A stretch of DNA of 64,000 nt from Przewalskia tangutica (GCA_029844215.1 CM056731.1:79132992-79196991), one strand, 5' to 3'; counted from the stretch's first letter, positions 22,419-35,805 are shown. The notes: generated by a model from the letters alone, not told the origin. Numbers and translations are program-made.

Positions 22419-24839
22419 TCTTAGACAAATTCATTCCTTTTATAACCAAGAGACTTATACTTTCAAATCAAATCACATAGCTTTCAAAATACTTCAAGTC
22501 TCTTAACTTTTAAGAAAACAAGTTTCTTAACTTTAGAAATCAAGTCTTTCCAAATCAAGTATTCTATACTTGTAAATCAATTCATTTCTTCCTTTAAGAA
22601 TCAAGTCCCATAACTTGAAAAATAAAGTCCCTTAACTTTTAAGAATTTGAGATCCATAGTCTTAAAACTTCATACGTAAATTCTTACAAGTTAAGTAACA
22701 TATACATTGGTGCGTTGTGAATAAGTTATACTTATTTATAACGATCTTATTCAAGTAGCCATGATCTAGAAAATGTAATACAATTTTGTCTTATCTTAGC
22801 TTCTATGCAGATGGAGAATTCTACTCATTTTAATATTATCAATTGTCATTACATTTTCCTTTATTAACGCTGCAATGGCTTGTTCGATACTTATTCTCAT
22901 TCGTGCCTTAAAATTAGCCAAGTCAACTTGGCTCCAAATACCTCCTAACGACTCTTACCAACATCCCCCATAAGACTTGGTAAGAACTTAGGGTAACCTA
23001 GACATAACCCTTACGTAGAGTAAATCAACATACATACCTCTTAACTTCTAAGAGTAGAAGGAATCATGAAATAATACCACATGTATATTCCATACATAGA
23101 ATCATGTCAAAAGAAGGAAGAGGTTCACATACCTCGCGACGATTATCGACAAATAGCAAAATTCTCCGAAGTACTTCAACCTTGATAGTTATTCCATCCT
23201 TCAAGTAGAATCCGCTATACTTAGTACTTCACCTAAAATGGCCATGTCGTCCATTAACCTATATGAGCGTAGAATATTCTAAGTGCAAAGTCACTAAATT
23301 CTACGGAAAATCGGACAGCACTTCCTTTGTTTCTACATACTTTGCCACCTTTTTCAAGGCCGAATTCAATAACCAAACATGCCACATTTAAGGCCCAACA
23401 ATTCAGCTAACCAAAGGGGATTACACGCCTTAACAGGACGTGTAAAATTCCGCCCCACAAATAATACGAAACTAGTTCCATATTTAAAGCCATTTTGACT
23501 AAACACATACAACAACACAAAGTCCTTTTCCAATTCTTTTTCAATCCAACTTCTTAGGTCTAACATGTTTTATTGTCATAAACAACTTAACAATTATAAT
23601 TCCTTCCTTATATAACATGTGACGATTAAACTAATAATCCAATTGAATTGAAATCTCAAGGGCTAAACATACTAGTTTTCGGATTAGAGTTCTAATAGCC
23701 AATACACTTATCAACTTCATAATATAAATCTCATACTTGCTAATATCCATAGCTACAACAATAAGTAATCTTAATTACTAAAATGACAAGAATTATACCT
23801 TTACAAGCCCTTATAATTTCCAAGATTCAAGTCGCTCCTTAGCAATTCTTAGCTCCTTTCCTTTACGCTCCAATCCGCTATTTGAATCCTTTAGAAGCTC
23901 ACAACCAACTTCTCTTCCATTTCCAATCAAAACCTATGAAAATGCCCTAGGTTTTCGCCTTGCGACTAACGTGAAAACGTCGTTTTTCCGAAATCTTTCT
24001 TTGAGATATCCTTACAATACCCCTAGGGACCTTGGGTTAAAGTCTTGTGAATAATGATCTACAATTGCAAAAAATTTCTCTCCTAAAAACCTCTTGGCCG
24101 AGACCACCTTTAATGAACAACAAGTTCTCTCAATTTTTTCTAACTGTAAAATGCCAAGTCTTGCTACTTAGGATGATATAAAACACATTGGAGGGTCTAG
24201 ATTACAACACATGTTAAAATTGGATGAAGGGGATCAAGCCAAGTGGCTCTTGACTTGGTCAACAATGTCAAACTCTAGCTTAGTAAGACTTTCTCATCTT
24301 TACAATTGTCAAATGACCCTTTTGCCCTTGCATTAATTCGACCAAGCCATGTGGGAGGGGTGCCACGTGTCGCCCTCCCATTCGTCCATAAAATTTTGTA
24401 ACCCTCGTGGGCCCCACAAAACGTAAAATTCCTCGGGTGGGCCCCACATGACCAAATCTGTACAAATAAATTTCCATAATGATAATACATTCCATAATCC
24501 TCAATTAATGCATTTTGAGAATCCAATTCTCTTCAACGAATATTTTTCCTTTCCGACGTTCGAAAGATTTTTCCGTCGGAAAAACAATTCTTCCTTTCGT
24601 ACCCTTTTCAAGTCTTGTGCTCCTTACATACCTTCTCTTAAACATGTCCTTGAACTACGGGGTGTAACATTCTTCCCCCCTTAGAAACATTCGTCCCCGA
24701 ATGTTCTTTCGGAGTCCAATCTAATTAGATAGCGACATAGTCTCCTTTTACTGCACCCTTCATACTACATATGCCACCCATGGCCACATAGCAATACTTA
24801 TACTAAGATGTCAACCTTGGCACTCACGAAGCCAACTAG

Positions 24840-25012
24840 TCCATACTCATAATGACCTCAAAGTCTGTCGTAATCATCTCTACAAGGTCTATTAGGGTCT
24901 GACGACTGTATAATCACCGGGCAATTCACATATACCCGCTCAGCTACCACCCCACACACTCACGGGTGTAGTTACCTCGAAAGGTTCTTATGGATTCAGG
25001 CTCTATTCCTTT
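24840..25012 (-). pseudogene. Protease scrap in element C
   Basis: The minus strand matches the element B protease region at 15480-15650: pieces like EVTTPV and DLVEM-TDFEVIM in two frames with stops. The rest of pol is absent. Confidence 0.6.
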
Positions 25013-25702
25013 ACACTTGGATGTTATCTTTCTTATTGGTCGTACTCTTTCCGTATTTCCAACTCATACTAGCATACATACATAACTTCCATACCGATTC
25101 TGGCCTCTAATCTTTGGAGTCACTCTATAAAACAATATAAGGCCATTTCCGGCTTTCACGACCTGGTTCCGGTGGAACGCGTCCACGAACCCGTAAAACA
25201 ATTAACTAGGCTTGGGCCTTGCACCCTCGTGACCCTGTCACGTAGCGAAACTACTACCAACTGATCCCACTCCATTTCAGGCTATGGGGCGACCCACAAT
25301 AGGTCCTCACCCCATCCCACCGTCGTACTTAACTCTTATTCTTGGTCTATAATAAATCTTTCTACCCGAGAAGACCTTGGCGAGAATTCATTAACTGTTC
25401 CATACCTTCCCGGTATCTAGTTAGTCTTTACCAACTCTTGGTAATCTAAACTCATTCTAGGCAACACGCGTCTGACCCTCATACATAACTCCGTATAGAT
25501 GTATGTCACAATACCAACTATACTACAATCATTACCAACCTGGATACGCAATCCACATAGTCCTTCCTGGGTCACTGCTGCCTTTCTCGTAGATGCAATC
25601 AACATAAATCGTTAGGGAGAGACAACCCTAATGACACAACTCTATCGCACGATCTCAGAGTGAGAAGAATGGAAACCAATCCTAAATGTCCTGCAGCCTC
25701 CT

Positions 25703-25736
25703 GATTATAGATGTGGTGCACAACACACCGATAATC
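25703..25736 (-). promoter_or_regulatory. Leader hairpin with GTGCAC loop (element C)
   Basis: Perfect GATTAT/ATAATC outer stem; loop palindrome intact. A second copy is at 38939-38972. Confidence 0.55.
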
Positions 25737-25782
25737 AAGACTCTACTAGACACGGTCTGTAGACACTTTCCGAGGACTAACT

Positions 25783-25794
25783 GCTCTGATACCA
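25783..25794 (-). other. Primer-binding site of element C
   Basis: TGGTATCAGAGC on the minus strand, a perfect 12-base match to the 3' end expected of plant initiator tRNA-Met. The duplicated interior has the same site at 39019-39030. Confidence 0.85.
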
Positions 25795-25798
25795 CTTT

Positions 25799-26516
25799 TG
25801 TCACGACCCGACCCCGGGCCGCGACTGGTGCCCTACCTGGGCACCCTTCTAATCATACAACATAATAAACTGCGGAAGATAAATAACACCCTTTTTTTTT
25901 TAAACCAAGGCCAAGCCGATAAGGCTGCCATAATCATAACAATTACCCGAAAGGGTCTACACCGTAACAAGGTAAAAAAAAACAACTCTAGCCAGTCCAG
26001 CCCACAGATGAATACAGACCTCTAAGATTTGAACAAATACTATGACGGGACAAGGCCCCGCCGTACCCCTGAATATACATAGCCATGACAACTCCGGAAC
26101 ATTGGAGCCATATCAAAATGCTGAACCAGGATCCTAAGCTCGCGGATCCACAACTGTGTACCTAAACCTGCGGACATGAACGGCCCGAAGAAGTCGATAA
26201 CAGTGCAGAATATGGAACGGAAAATAAGGTACAGTAAACAAATCATAATTGTACAAAAGAATGACAGGGGCAAGTATAAAAAGGGTACATACCAGATCCT
26301 ACCATGTCATTACCATCTCGTGAACTTAATAGTACCTTATTATCTTTTCCCATTTTTCAATAAAAGTTATAGTCACTTTCTTACGTACATACTTAGGAAA
26401 AATTGTCAAGTTCATTACCATACAACTTACTTATCTTTCATAACATAATCCGACCCTTTATGGAGGGACGCATATACTACCCGGCCCAATCTGGGACGCG
26501 ATCAAGTCACACAAAT
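25799..26516 (-). repeat. Second LTR of element C, first part
   Basis: It matches 20555-21264 and is cut by element D in the middle of ACACAAATATC. Confidence 0.88.
26512..26516. repeat. Target-site duplication of element D, left copy (CAAAT)
   Basis: Repeated at 35806-35810. The uninterrupted sequence ACACAAATATC is seen in the other C LTR near 21260. Confidence 0.92.
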
Positions 26517-27179
26517 TGTCACACCCCGAAAATCGGGCCCGTGACTGGTGCCTTACCCCGGGCACCCTAGCGATACATACATCAGAGAAAAATCAGCGGA
26601 ACATAAAACATGAGTCATTATACAAGAGATATAATAAATAAACAGGCCAACCAAAACGGTTGCCTTCCGTATATACATAACACCTGAACACTTTAATCCT
26701 TTTACAACCACGCCTTGCAGATTACTCTGGACCTACAAGATATCTGATGACTATGACGGGACGGGGCCCGCCATACCACGAATGTACAAGAACTTACAAC
26801 TCGTGGAACACCTACAAAAGATAAGCCTCGGAGAAACGGAGCTTCAATCTGGAAATCTTGTGATCCTAAGAGCGAGGATCCACGACCGATGTACCTCTAC
26901 CTGCGGCATGAACGCAGCCCCCCGAAGGAGGTCAGTACAACAGGTACCAAGTATGTGAAACTGTACAATACTGTAAATGAAATCATACTAGTCTATATAA
27001 AGCAGGAGACATGTATGATAACCAAACTACAGTTCACAACATAAAACAGTCATCACTCCGATATAACTATGGGTCTCACGCCCACAACATCAATCAGGTT
27101 CGCATCATGGCCGCATGCCCCCGGAATACTGCATCGGTGTAGACATGTCCATGTGACCTCAACAACAAGACAGCAATCC

Positions 27180-27540
27180 AGATGGAAGCATACCCGTGCG
27201 CTACGCATCGTGTCAGTATGTCCAAAGGGAAACAATAAGACAACTTTCCAAATGGACGCATACCCGTGCGCTACGCATCGTGTCAGTATGTCCAGAGGGA
27301 AACAATAGGACGGCATTCCAAATGGACGCATACCCGTGCGCTACGCATCGTGTCAGTATGTCCAAAAGGAAATCACAAGGCGATAATCAAACTGGAAACA
27401 TACCCGTGCGCTACGCATCGTGTCAGTATATCCAAAGCGATTAACCACAAGACCTTAACCAAAATGGAAGCATACCCGTGCGCTACGCATCGTGTCAGTA
27501 TGTCCAAAGCGATTAACAACAATAATACTATCAGCGAGAA
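27180..27540. repeat. 70-base minisatellite, 5 to 6 units, in LTR D
   Basis: CATACCCGTGCGCTACGCAT starts at 27189, 27259, 27329, 27399 and 27471. The partner array at 32900-33260 has the same units in the same order, one shortened. The overlapping frames give the repeated peptide MRYASCQYVQ and are not genes. Confidence 0.9.
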
Positions 27541-28334
27541 CGTGCGTGGAATTTCTCGTCACGCTGCACGCGTCAAGTAAGTTCTCAACAAGTCAACCGA
27601 CCTCCATCGAGAGCGGTAACACGAAATACAACGCTTGCACAACAAAGGTTATCACAATAAGCATAGCCAAGCTTCACAACAAGCATAGGCAAGTTTCACA
27701 ACAACACAAAGTACTTTCATTTTATACCAAAGTCAGGTTTTAACCCCAAAGTACTACATCGTAAGTTCTTTTAAAGAGATCCATTTCTTTTATAAAAGTC
27801 ACCCGATACGTAGTATTAGAATGACCAACCCACCTTCCTTTTCAAAACCAAGTAACAACATTCTTTTCCTAAGTTCGGTTTGCCTAGTTTCAATTACTCA
27901 AGCTTCTCATTTTCAAATGGTTTCAAAGTTCCCAAACTTAATCACTTGATTCCTTTTTAGAACAATTAAGTAACATATGTCATATACGTGAGTAGTTTAT
28001 TCTTGTTTATAACGATCTTATTACAGCAGCCATGATCTAGAAAATGTAATATCATTTTGTCTCATCTTAGCTTACATGCGGATGGAGGTTTCTCTTGGTT
28101 TTAATACAACACATCATTATTCAATACATTTTCCTTTTATTAACGCTGCAGTGGTCTGTCGATACACATTCTGACTCCCGAAATCAGTAAAACATTATCC
28201 CTTTAAAAACCAAGTACTCATTACTCACGAATGAGGTTTCACACAAACATCCACATTAAAACAAATAAGTTAAGTCTCTTATCTTATAAGATCAAGTCTC
28301 TTAACTTCTAACGTCAGTAAACCATTTTCACTTA

Positions 28335-28384
28335 CATAAGGTCGTTATAACTAACTTCCCATAAAGCTATTATAACACCATATG
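28335..28384. promoter_or_regulatory. Conserved LTR hairpin (LTR D)
   Basis: Arms CATAAGGT and ACCATATG: relative to CATAAAGT/ACTTTATG one A-T pair has become G-C on both sides, with one new mismatch. Partner copy at 34065-34114. Confidence 0.58.
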
Positions 28385-30071
28385 TTTTAACCCAACCAAA
28401 TCACTTAGCACATGTACGTCTACCGTACTACATAGTTCACAACAATCATGCTAGAAAAGATAGGAAGAGGTTCACATACACGCGACGATTTATCGACAAT
28501 AAGCAAAATGCTCCAAGTACTACAACGCACTAGCCCTTTCCACTCTCGAGTAGAATACGCTACTCTTAGTACTTTCACCTATAAAGGTCACAAACGCCTA
28601 TTAACCCCAAAACATAAGTTTCTATCTTTCTATAGAGAATTGGAAGACTCTCCACATGGCAGCGTAAATCTCCTCTCTATCGAGGTAGGCTACCAAGCCA
28701 ACCGAGGGGTTTTACACGTCTAACAGGGCGTGTACAATTCTACACAAGCCTCATCGCAATCTGATCCTATGTAAATACGCTTTAGTTGATTCTTAATTCT
28801 TGGGCTTAAGTCAAAAGACATTGCGAATACTAAGTATAGTTCCATATATAGTATACTTCAACTATATATCCTAACAAACATGTAATTTCCAATTTACAAT
28901 AGAGGACAAGATAATTACCTCGATAAGCCCAAAATTATCCGAGTTTAATGTCGCTCACGAGCAAGGTTTAGCTCGCTCCGTGCGCTCAAACCACTCCAAA
29001 CAACCCTTAGAAGTTCTAACTAACTTCTACTCAATTACTTGACCAACTATGAAGATTTTCCTTAGGGTTTCGGTTTGAGACTAAAGGACAAAAGGTAGTA
29101 TTTCGGACTCTACGTAAGAGGTATCTTTGGAATACTACAAGGTACAAGGCTAAGGTATTTTGGGCATTATAACAATACTAGGGAGTATTTCTATACCACA
29201 ACAAGGGTATTATACGAAAACAACTAGGCAGTGGGTACCCACGGCTAGCACCACAAGGGGACCTTCTCGGCCAAAGGCCACGAGGAGGAGGAGGAGGAGG
29301 CTTAGGACGAGAGCTACTAGAGGGAGGAGGGCTTTCAACACTTAGACACAGTGAGGAGTGAATGAATAAGTCTTCACAAGGGAGGGGTATTTAGAGCAAA
29401 CCCAAAGGCCAACCAATGGCCAAGATCTAGCCAAGTGCAAGGCAAGTGTAAGGCCAAGATCAAGCCAAGTGCACCCTAGACCCTACTCCTTAAAACCCTC
29501 ACAAATATCTACACAAATATCAAGCCCAACTTGCCCCTTGTTTGCCCAGTGCGCTTGTCTCCATTGTGAGGTGACACATGCCACCCTCCGTTGGTCCAGA
29601 ATGTTTCGTCTCTCGGAAAAATCCGCAAAAAACAAAACGACATAGCGAATTTTCCTTCGCAAGTTACGTAAGCGTTTCGTCAAACGACTCTAACAAGGTG
29701 TTGTGCCCAAATGTAAAAATCGGCCAAGGGTGCCACATGGGGTGACACGTGTCGCCCCGGTCGCCAGAATATTTCGTCTTAGAAAATATCCAATTTCTGG
29801 AAATCTCAAAAACAAAGCGGGCCCAAAACGTAGAATTTCTCCAGTGGGCCCACGTGACGATTTAAGAATATAAAATTCCATAATTCTATAATATTCCAGT
29901 AAGTCCGAATACCAAATCTGGGAATCCAATTCCCATTAACGAACCTTTTTCCTTCACAAAAACCGGAAACTTTTCCGTGGAAAAATCACCTCTTTCTTCC
30001 TTTCCAATCTTTCTGCCGTATTCTCGTACGTACGTCCTCGCATACATACTCTGGAAATACGGGGTATAACA

Positions 30072-30082
30072 TTCTCCCCTCC
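30072..30082 (-). other. Polypurine tract of element D
   Basis: GGAGGGGAGAA on the minus strand before the 3' LTR, identical to that of A. Confidence 0.82.
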
Positions 30083-30189
30083 TTAGAAACATTCGTCCCG
30101 AATGTTCCTTCACAAGACGGATATCGTGAAGCTCTTCTAACAAATTGCCAACGCCACGGCAGTCACGAAATAACACACGTTATCTTCCT

Positions 30190-30520
30190 TCCTTACTCGT
30201 CGTGCCCTTCTCGAACACTTGAACTCTTCTAGCATACGCACCACACCCGGTCCTCGCAGTTCCCAAAACCTTGGAGTCACCACCTCCAAACTTGGTCATC
30301 TTACTAACCTCAAACTTCCTTAAGGCCATTCCGGCCTTACGAACGCTCTGGTCGAACGCGTCCACGAACTCATACGATGATCATACAAACTTGGGCCTAG
30401 CATCCTCGTGACCCTACCACCTCGCGGGACCACCAGAAGCCCCACCTTAATCCGGACTGCGGGTTGACCGTATCACGCCCTCAACCCGACCCACAACTGC
30501 GTGCAAACTCTTGTTCCCGA
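30190..30520 (-). other. Conserved post-gag block (element D)
   Basis: The minus frame 30180-30365 carries SKMTKFGGGDSKVLGT, matching the SIMTKFGGSNSKVLKT peptide of G. The further part (30400-30500) matches G at the DNA level but is out of frame here. Confidence 0.5.
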
Positions 30521-30856
30521 TCGGAACAATCTTACTAATTCACATCATGAAAGCTACCACTTCCATCTCACACTACCCACGGACTTATCACACAAATAAA
30601 TCCCACGTATACTACTACTCGATAAAAGTCAAACATAAACGAATCTTTAACTCAAGACGACCTTACCCTACGGTCTCAGTCGTGACATAGTCTAAGGTTC
30701 ATACTTACCATGCCCCCATACGTAACCTCCCAACTAAACATGTTTTCAAACTCACAATATCACAATGCTATCCGTTCATAGCACACAATAATGAGATCAT
30801 CATAACAAGCATACCAAAACTCTAGAGGTTAAGGATATACCAAGCTCTTGCTCACT

Positions 30857-32061
30857 CTAATCATAGGCACACTGGCGTGCATTGTAGAAGGTGATAAACC
30901 AGCCCACAGATCTGAAGGTGAGTCGTAACATCCGCGCTTCCCTTGGTGGACAGTTCCTCGAAAAATGGCCTGCTGTCGCATGCAAAACAAACTCCCAATC
31001 TAGCACGACACTCTCCAAAATGGAGTCTACCTGATGGTCACAACGAGGTAGGGGTGGCTTGGTGGTTAACACCCCGCTCTGCCGAAAATCTGAACCTCGG
31101 AGCCACGACTGCTCACGAAGGCGGTGGAGGACCACTCTGCACGGTGGGGGTATATAACTAGCTTTCTTCAGGCGGTCCGCCTCGAAAGCCACCAAAGGAC
31201 CTGCCGTCCCGGCCTCTTCTGGCGATCGTGTCATTCCGTCGACCCTCCGTGCCTCGCATCTGGTGCATGAGCTGCGTGCGGGCAATGTCCATGCCCGGTG
31301 AAGAGAAACACCGCACAAGACTTCGGCCATATAATCATCAAGCGGTGACGTAGCGATGCACCCTATCCTCCATATCCGCAACTAGCGCAGGGACATATCG
31401 AGCCAAAGAATCGAACTCGACATTGTACTCCCGACGGTCGCCTCTCTGTCTCGAGAACAAAAATCGCCGGCGTGCCCTCATCTGCGGAGGCAAGAAGTGC
31501 GTGAGAAAGCCCCGAAAACTCATCCCATACTGCTGGAGTGCATGCTCTCCCAGAAAGCTCCATGAATCAAACCAATCATGCGGTATCACGCGGCCGACGC
31601 GAACCAAAGGTCACAGACTCGGTCTCTGAAGCCTTGATCACCGCGTGATCCGTCAGCTCGCCGGATGAACTCCTGCGGATCATCCCGTGCCTCGACCGTA
31701 AAACTCGGCGGGCTACAACTCGAGAAAGTCCGCGACCTCAAACTATCTGCTCGGGGTGAACCATCGGTGCTCGAACCGGGCTGCTGCATCCGGCTGTCTC
31801 ATATCGGCCACACCACGGCCAACAATCGGGCCATCTCTCGTAACCCATCTCCTGCGCCTGGTGTGGGATTTGGAGGCTCAGTCTTGTAGTCTCATCAGCC
31901 ACGGCTGCGGCTCTAAACTCTGCTGGTGCTGGCGGCATCGCGAAACCCGCCGTCTGAAGCCTGACCTCAGTCTCGCTCGGGCTGCGCTGCACTCCTCAGT
32001 ATCTCACTAGCGGCACCCTCGGCTGCCTTGCCCTTCGGGCTCTGGTTGCTTGCGGAGGCAT
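30857..32061 (-). pseudogene. gag: Gag of element D, frameshifted
   Basis: Start at the minus-strand ATG 32059-32061. Frames show the N-terminal MPPAPAEFRAA (31738-31992), DDPQEFIRR (31586-31789), EYNVEFDSLARYVP and VADMEDRVHRYVT (31338-31607), YMAEV (31320) and a zinc-knuckle half reading GHFSRNCP (near 30960). All parts of a gag are present in order but in several frames. Confidence 0.78.
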
Positions 32062-32164
32062 AATCGGTAAAACGAGATACGTCGGAGACAACAACTTACT
32101 GACTCTAAGGCACGATCTCGGAATGAGAAGAATGGAAACCAATCCTAAATGTCCTATAGCCTCC

Positions 32165-32196
32165 GATTATAGATGTGGTGCACAACACCGATAATC
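32165..32196 (-). promoter_or_regulatory. Leader hairpin with GTGCAC loop (element D)
   Basis: GATTAT/ATAATC stem, GTGCAC loop intact. Confidence 0.55.
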
Positions 32197-32241
32197 AAGA
32201 CTCTACTAGACACGATGCGTAGACACTTTCCGAGGATTAAT

Positions 32242-32253
32242 CGCTCGATACCA
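32242..32253 (-). other. Primer-binding site of element D
   Basis: TGGTATCGAGCG, the same CAG-to-CG departure from the tRNA match as in B. Confidence 0.75.
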
Positions 32254-32256
32254 CTA

Positions 32257-35200
32257 TGTCACACCCGAAAATCGGGCGTGGATCGTGCCTTACCCCGGGC
32301 ACCCTAGCGATACATACATCAGAGAAAAATCAGCGGAACATAAAACATGAGTCATTATACAAGAGATATAATAAATAAACAGGCCAACCAAAACGGTTGC
32401 CTTCCGTATATACATAACACCTGAACACTTTAATCCTTTTACAACCCTGCCCACAACAGTACTACAGACCTCTAAGATATACAATGACTATGACGGGACA
32501 GGGCCCCGCCATACCCCTGAATGTACAAGAACTTACAACTCAGGGAACACCTACCAAAAGATAAGCCTCCGGAGAAACGGAGCTTCAAATGCGCTTGTGA
32601 TCCATGAGCGAGGATCCACGGCCGGTGTACCTCTACTGCGGCATGAACGGCCCGAAGGAGTCGATCTGGCAGTACCAAGTATGTGAGCATAAAAGTAAAT
32701 GAAATCATACTAGTCTATAAAGCGGGAGACATGTATGATAACCAAACTCTGATTCACAACATAAAGCGATCATCACTCCAATATAACTATGGGTCTCACG
32801 CCCACAACATCAATCAGGGTCGCATCATGGCCGCATGCCCCCGGAATACTGCATCGGTGTAGACATGTCCATGTGACCTCAACAACAAGACAGCAATCCA
32901 GATGGAAGCATACCCGTGCGCTACGCATCGTGTCAGTATGTCCAAAGGGAAACAATAAGACAACTTTCCAAATGGACGATACGTGCGCTACGCGTCGTGT
33001 CGGTATGTCCAGAGGAAACACTAGAACGGCATTCCAAATGGACGCATACCCGTGCGCTACGCATCGTGTCAGTATGTCCAAAAGGAAATCACAAGGCGAT
33101 AATCAAAATGGAAACATACCCGTGCGCTACGCATCGTGTCAGTATATCCAAAGCGATTAACCACAAGACCTTAACCAAAATGGAAGCATACCCGTGCGCT
33201 ACGCATCGTGTCAGTATGTCCAAAGTGATTAACAACAATAATACTATCAACAGGAACGTACCCGTGGAATTTCTCCGTCACTGCCGGCACGTCCAAGTAA
33301 GTTCTCAACAAGTCAACCGACCCTCCATCGAGAGACGCGGTAACACAGAAATACAACGCTTTGCACAACAAAGGTTATCACAATAAGCATAGCCAAGCTT
33401 CACAACAACAAGCATAGGCAAGTTTCACAACAACACAAAGTACTTTCATTTTATACCAAAGTCCGGGGTTTTAACCCCAAAGTACTACATACGTAAGTTC
33501 TTTTAAAGAGATCCATTTCTTTTATAAAAGTCACCCGATACGTAGTATTAGAATGACCAACCCACCTTCCTTTTCAAAACCAAGTAACAACATTCTTTTC
33601 CTAAGTTCGGTTTGCCTAGTTTCATTACTCAAGCTTCTCATTTTCAAATGGTTTCAAAGTTCCCAAACTTAATCACTTGATTCCTTTTTAGAACAATTAA
33701 GTAACATATGTCATATACGTGAGTAGTTTATTCTTGTTTATAACGATCTTATTACGTGACCATGATCTAGAAAATGTAATATCATTTTGTCTCATCTTAG
33801 CTTCTATGCAGATGGAGGTTTCTACTGGTTTTAATACAACACATCATTATTCAATACATTTTCCTTTTATTAACGCTGCAGTGGTCTGTCGATACACATT
33901 CTGACTCCCGAAATCAGTAAAACATTATCCCTTTAAAAACCAAGTACTCATTACTCACGAATGAGGTTTCACACAAACATCCACATTAAAACAAATAAGT
34001 TAAGTCTCTTATCTTATAAGATCAAGTCTCTTAACTTCTAACGCCAGTAAACCATTTTCACTTACATAAGGTCGTTATAACTAACTTCCCATAAAGCTAT
34101 TATAACACCATATGTTTTAACCAACCAAATCACTTAGCACGTACGCGTCTACGCACTACATAGTTCACAACAATCATGCTAGAAAAGATAGGAAGAGGTT
34201 CACATACCTCGCGACGATTTATCGACAATAAGCAAAATGCTCCAAGTACTACAACCTTGCTAGCCCTTTCCACTCCTCGAGTAGAATACGCTACTCTTAG
34301 TACTTTCACCTATAAAGGTCACAAACGCCTATTAACCCCAAAACATAAGTTTCTATCTTTCTATAGAGAATTGGCGACCTCCCGCAATGACAGCGTAAAT
34401 CTCCTCCTCTATCGAGGCGGCTACCAAGCCAACCGGGGGTTTTACACGCCTAACCTGACGTGTACAATTCTACACAAGCCTCATCGTACGGTCTATGTAA
34501 ATACGCTTTAGTTCGGTTCTTAATTCTTCAGCTTAAGTCAAAAGACATTGCGAATACTAAGTATAGTTCCATATATAGTATACTTCACTATATATCCTAA
34601 CAAACATGTAATTTCCAATTTACAATAGAGGACAAGATAATTACCTCGATAAGCCCAAAATTATCCGAGTTTAATGTCGCTCCCGAGCAAGGTTTAGCTC
34701 ACTCGTGCGCTCAAACCACTCCAAACAACCCTTAGAAGTTCTAACCAACTTCTACTCAATTACTTCACCAACTATGAAGATTTTCCTTAGGGTTTGGTTT
34801 GAGACTAAAAGGACAAAAGGTAGTATTTAGGACTCTACGTAAGAGGTATCTTTGGAATACTACAAGGTACAAGGCTAAGGTATTTTGGGCATTATAACAA
34901 TACTAGGGAGTATTTCTATACCACAACAAGGGTATTATACGAAAACAACTAGGCTAGGGGTACCCCTGCTAGCACCACAAAGGGGACCTTCTCGGCCAAA
35001 GGCCACAAGGAGGAGGAGGGAGGAGAGGCTTAGGACGAGAGCTACTAGAGGAGGAGGGATTTCAAGACTTAGACAAAGTGAGGAGTGAATGAATAAGTCT
35101 TCACAAGGGAGGTATTTATAGCAAACCCAAGGCCAACCAACGGCCAAGATCTAGCCAAGTGCAAGGCAAGTGTAAGGCCAAGATCAAGCCAAGTGCACCC

Positions 35201-35805
35201 TAGACCCTACTCCTTAAAACCCTCACAAATATCTACACAAATATCAAGCCCAACTTGCCCTTGTTTCGCCAAGTCACGCCCACTTGTCTCCATTGTGAGG
35301 GTGACACATGTCACCCTCCCGTTGGTCCGTAATGTTTCGCCTCTCGGAAAAATCCGCAAAAAACAAAACGACATAGCCGGAATTTTCCTTCGCAGTTACG
35401 CAAAACGTTTCGTCGAAAACGACTCTAGGGTGTTGTGCCCAAATGTAAAAATCGCCAAGGGTGCCACATGGGGTGACACGTGTCGCCCCGATTCGCCTGA
35501 ATATTTCGTCTTGAAAATATCCAATTTCTGAAATCTCAAAAACAAAGCGGGCCCACACAAAACCAGTAAATTTCTCAGTGGGCCCACGTGACCATTTCCG
35601 AAAATAAAATTCCATAATTCTCTAATATTCCAGGAAGTCCGAATACCAAATCTGGGAATCCAATTCCCATTAACGAACCTTTTTCCTTCACAAAAACCGG
35701 AAACTTTTCCGTGGAAAAATCACCTCTTTCTTCCTTTCCAATCTTTCTGCCGTATTCTCGTACGTACGTCCTCGCATACATACTCTGGAAATACGGGGTA
35801 TAACA
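32257..35805 (-). repeat. 5' LTR of element D
   Basis: It pairs with 26517-30071. The TATA box is intact at 35111-35121. The AT-rich part 33480-34150 is almost the same as 27740-28410, while the first 450 bases differ heavily in GC-rich contexts. Confidence 0.9.

Larger units (their letters stand above)
20555..24669 (-). repeat. 3' LTR of element C (4.1 kb)
   Basis: Starts TGTCACGACCCGACC and ends GGGGTGTAACA. It includes the perfect 7-base U5 stem GGTGCCC/GGGCACC (20583-20601), a repeat section at 21278-21552, a conserved hairpin (22369-22418) and the CCATGATCTAG block (near 22760). Frames such as 21212-21618 read the repeats. I see no gene. Confidence 0.88.
24670..25798 (-). other. Interior of element C
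   Basis: It begins with the polypurine tract (minus GGGGGGAAGAA, 24670-24680), then a protease scrap, a diverged post-gag block (25080-25320), a stretch with no recognisable gene, the conserved leader and the primer site. The 62-codon minus frame at 25417-25605 recurs identically at 38653-38841 because the interior is duplicated; that does not show coding selection. Confidence 0.75.
26517..30071 (-). repeat. 3' LTR of element D
   Basis: TGTCACACCCC to GGTATAACA. Contains a 70-base array, a conserved hairpin (28335-28384) and a degraded TATA box (29387-29397, TTTAGAG where the partner has TTTATAG). Confidence 0.9.
26517..35805 (-). mobile_element. Element D: gag-only Ty3/gypsy element, complete with target duplication
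   Basis: It is 9289 bases with LTRs of 3555 and 3549 bases around a 2185-base interior, a polypurine tract, a primer site and a CAAAT target duplication. The interior carries a damaged gag and the conserved post-gag block. Polymerase genes are absent, so its insertion needed enzymes from another element. The stretch 30530-30850 is AT-rich interior with nothing recognisable. Confidence 0.9.

Noticed and set aside
25417..25605. 62-codon frame present identically at 38653-38841 as a conserved gene
   Set aside because: The identity comes from duplication of the whole interior of C, including non-coding DNA. A, D, G and I lack it.
25783..25794. tRNA gene
   Set aside because: Only the 12-base primer-binding site complementary to initiator tRNA-Met is present, with no cloverleaf.
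27053..27580. Overlapping frames with MRYASCQYVQ repeats as a repeat protein
   Set aside because: The peptide follows from the 70-base minisatellite; frames occur on both strands and the array differs in the other LTR.
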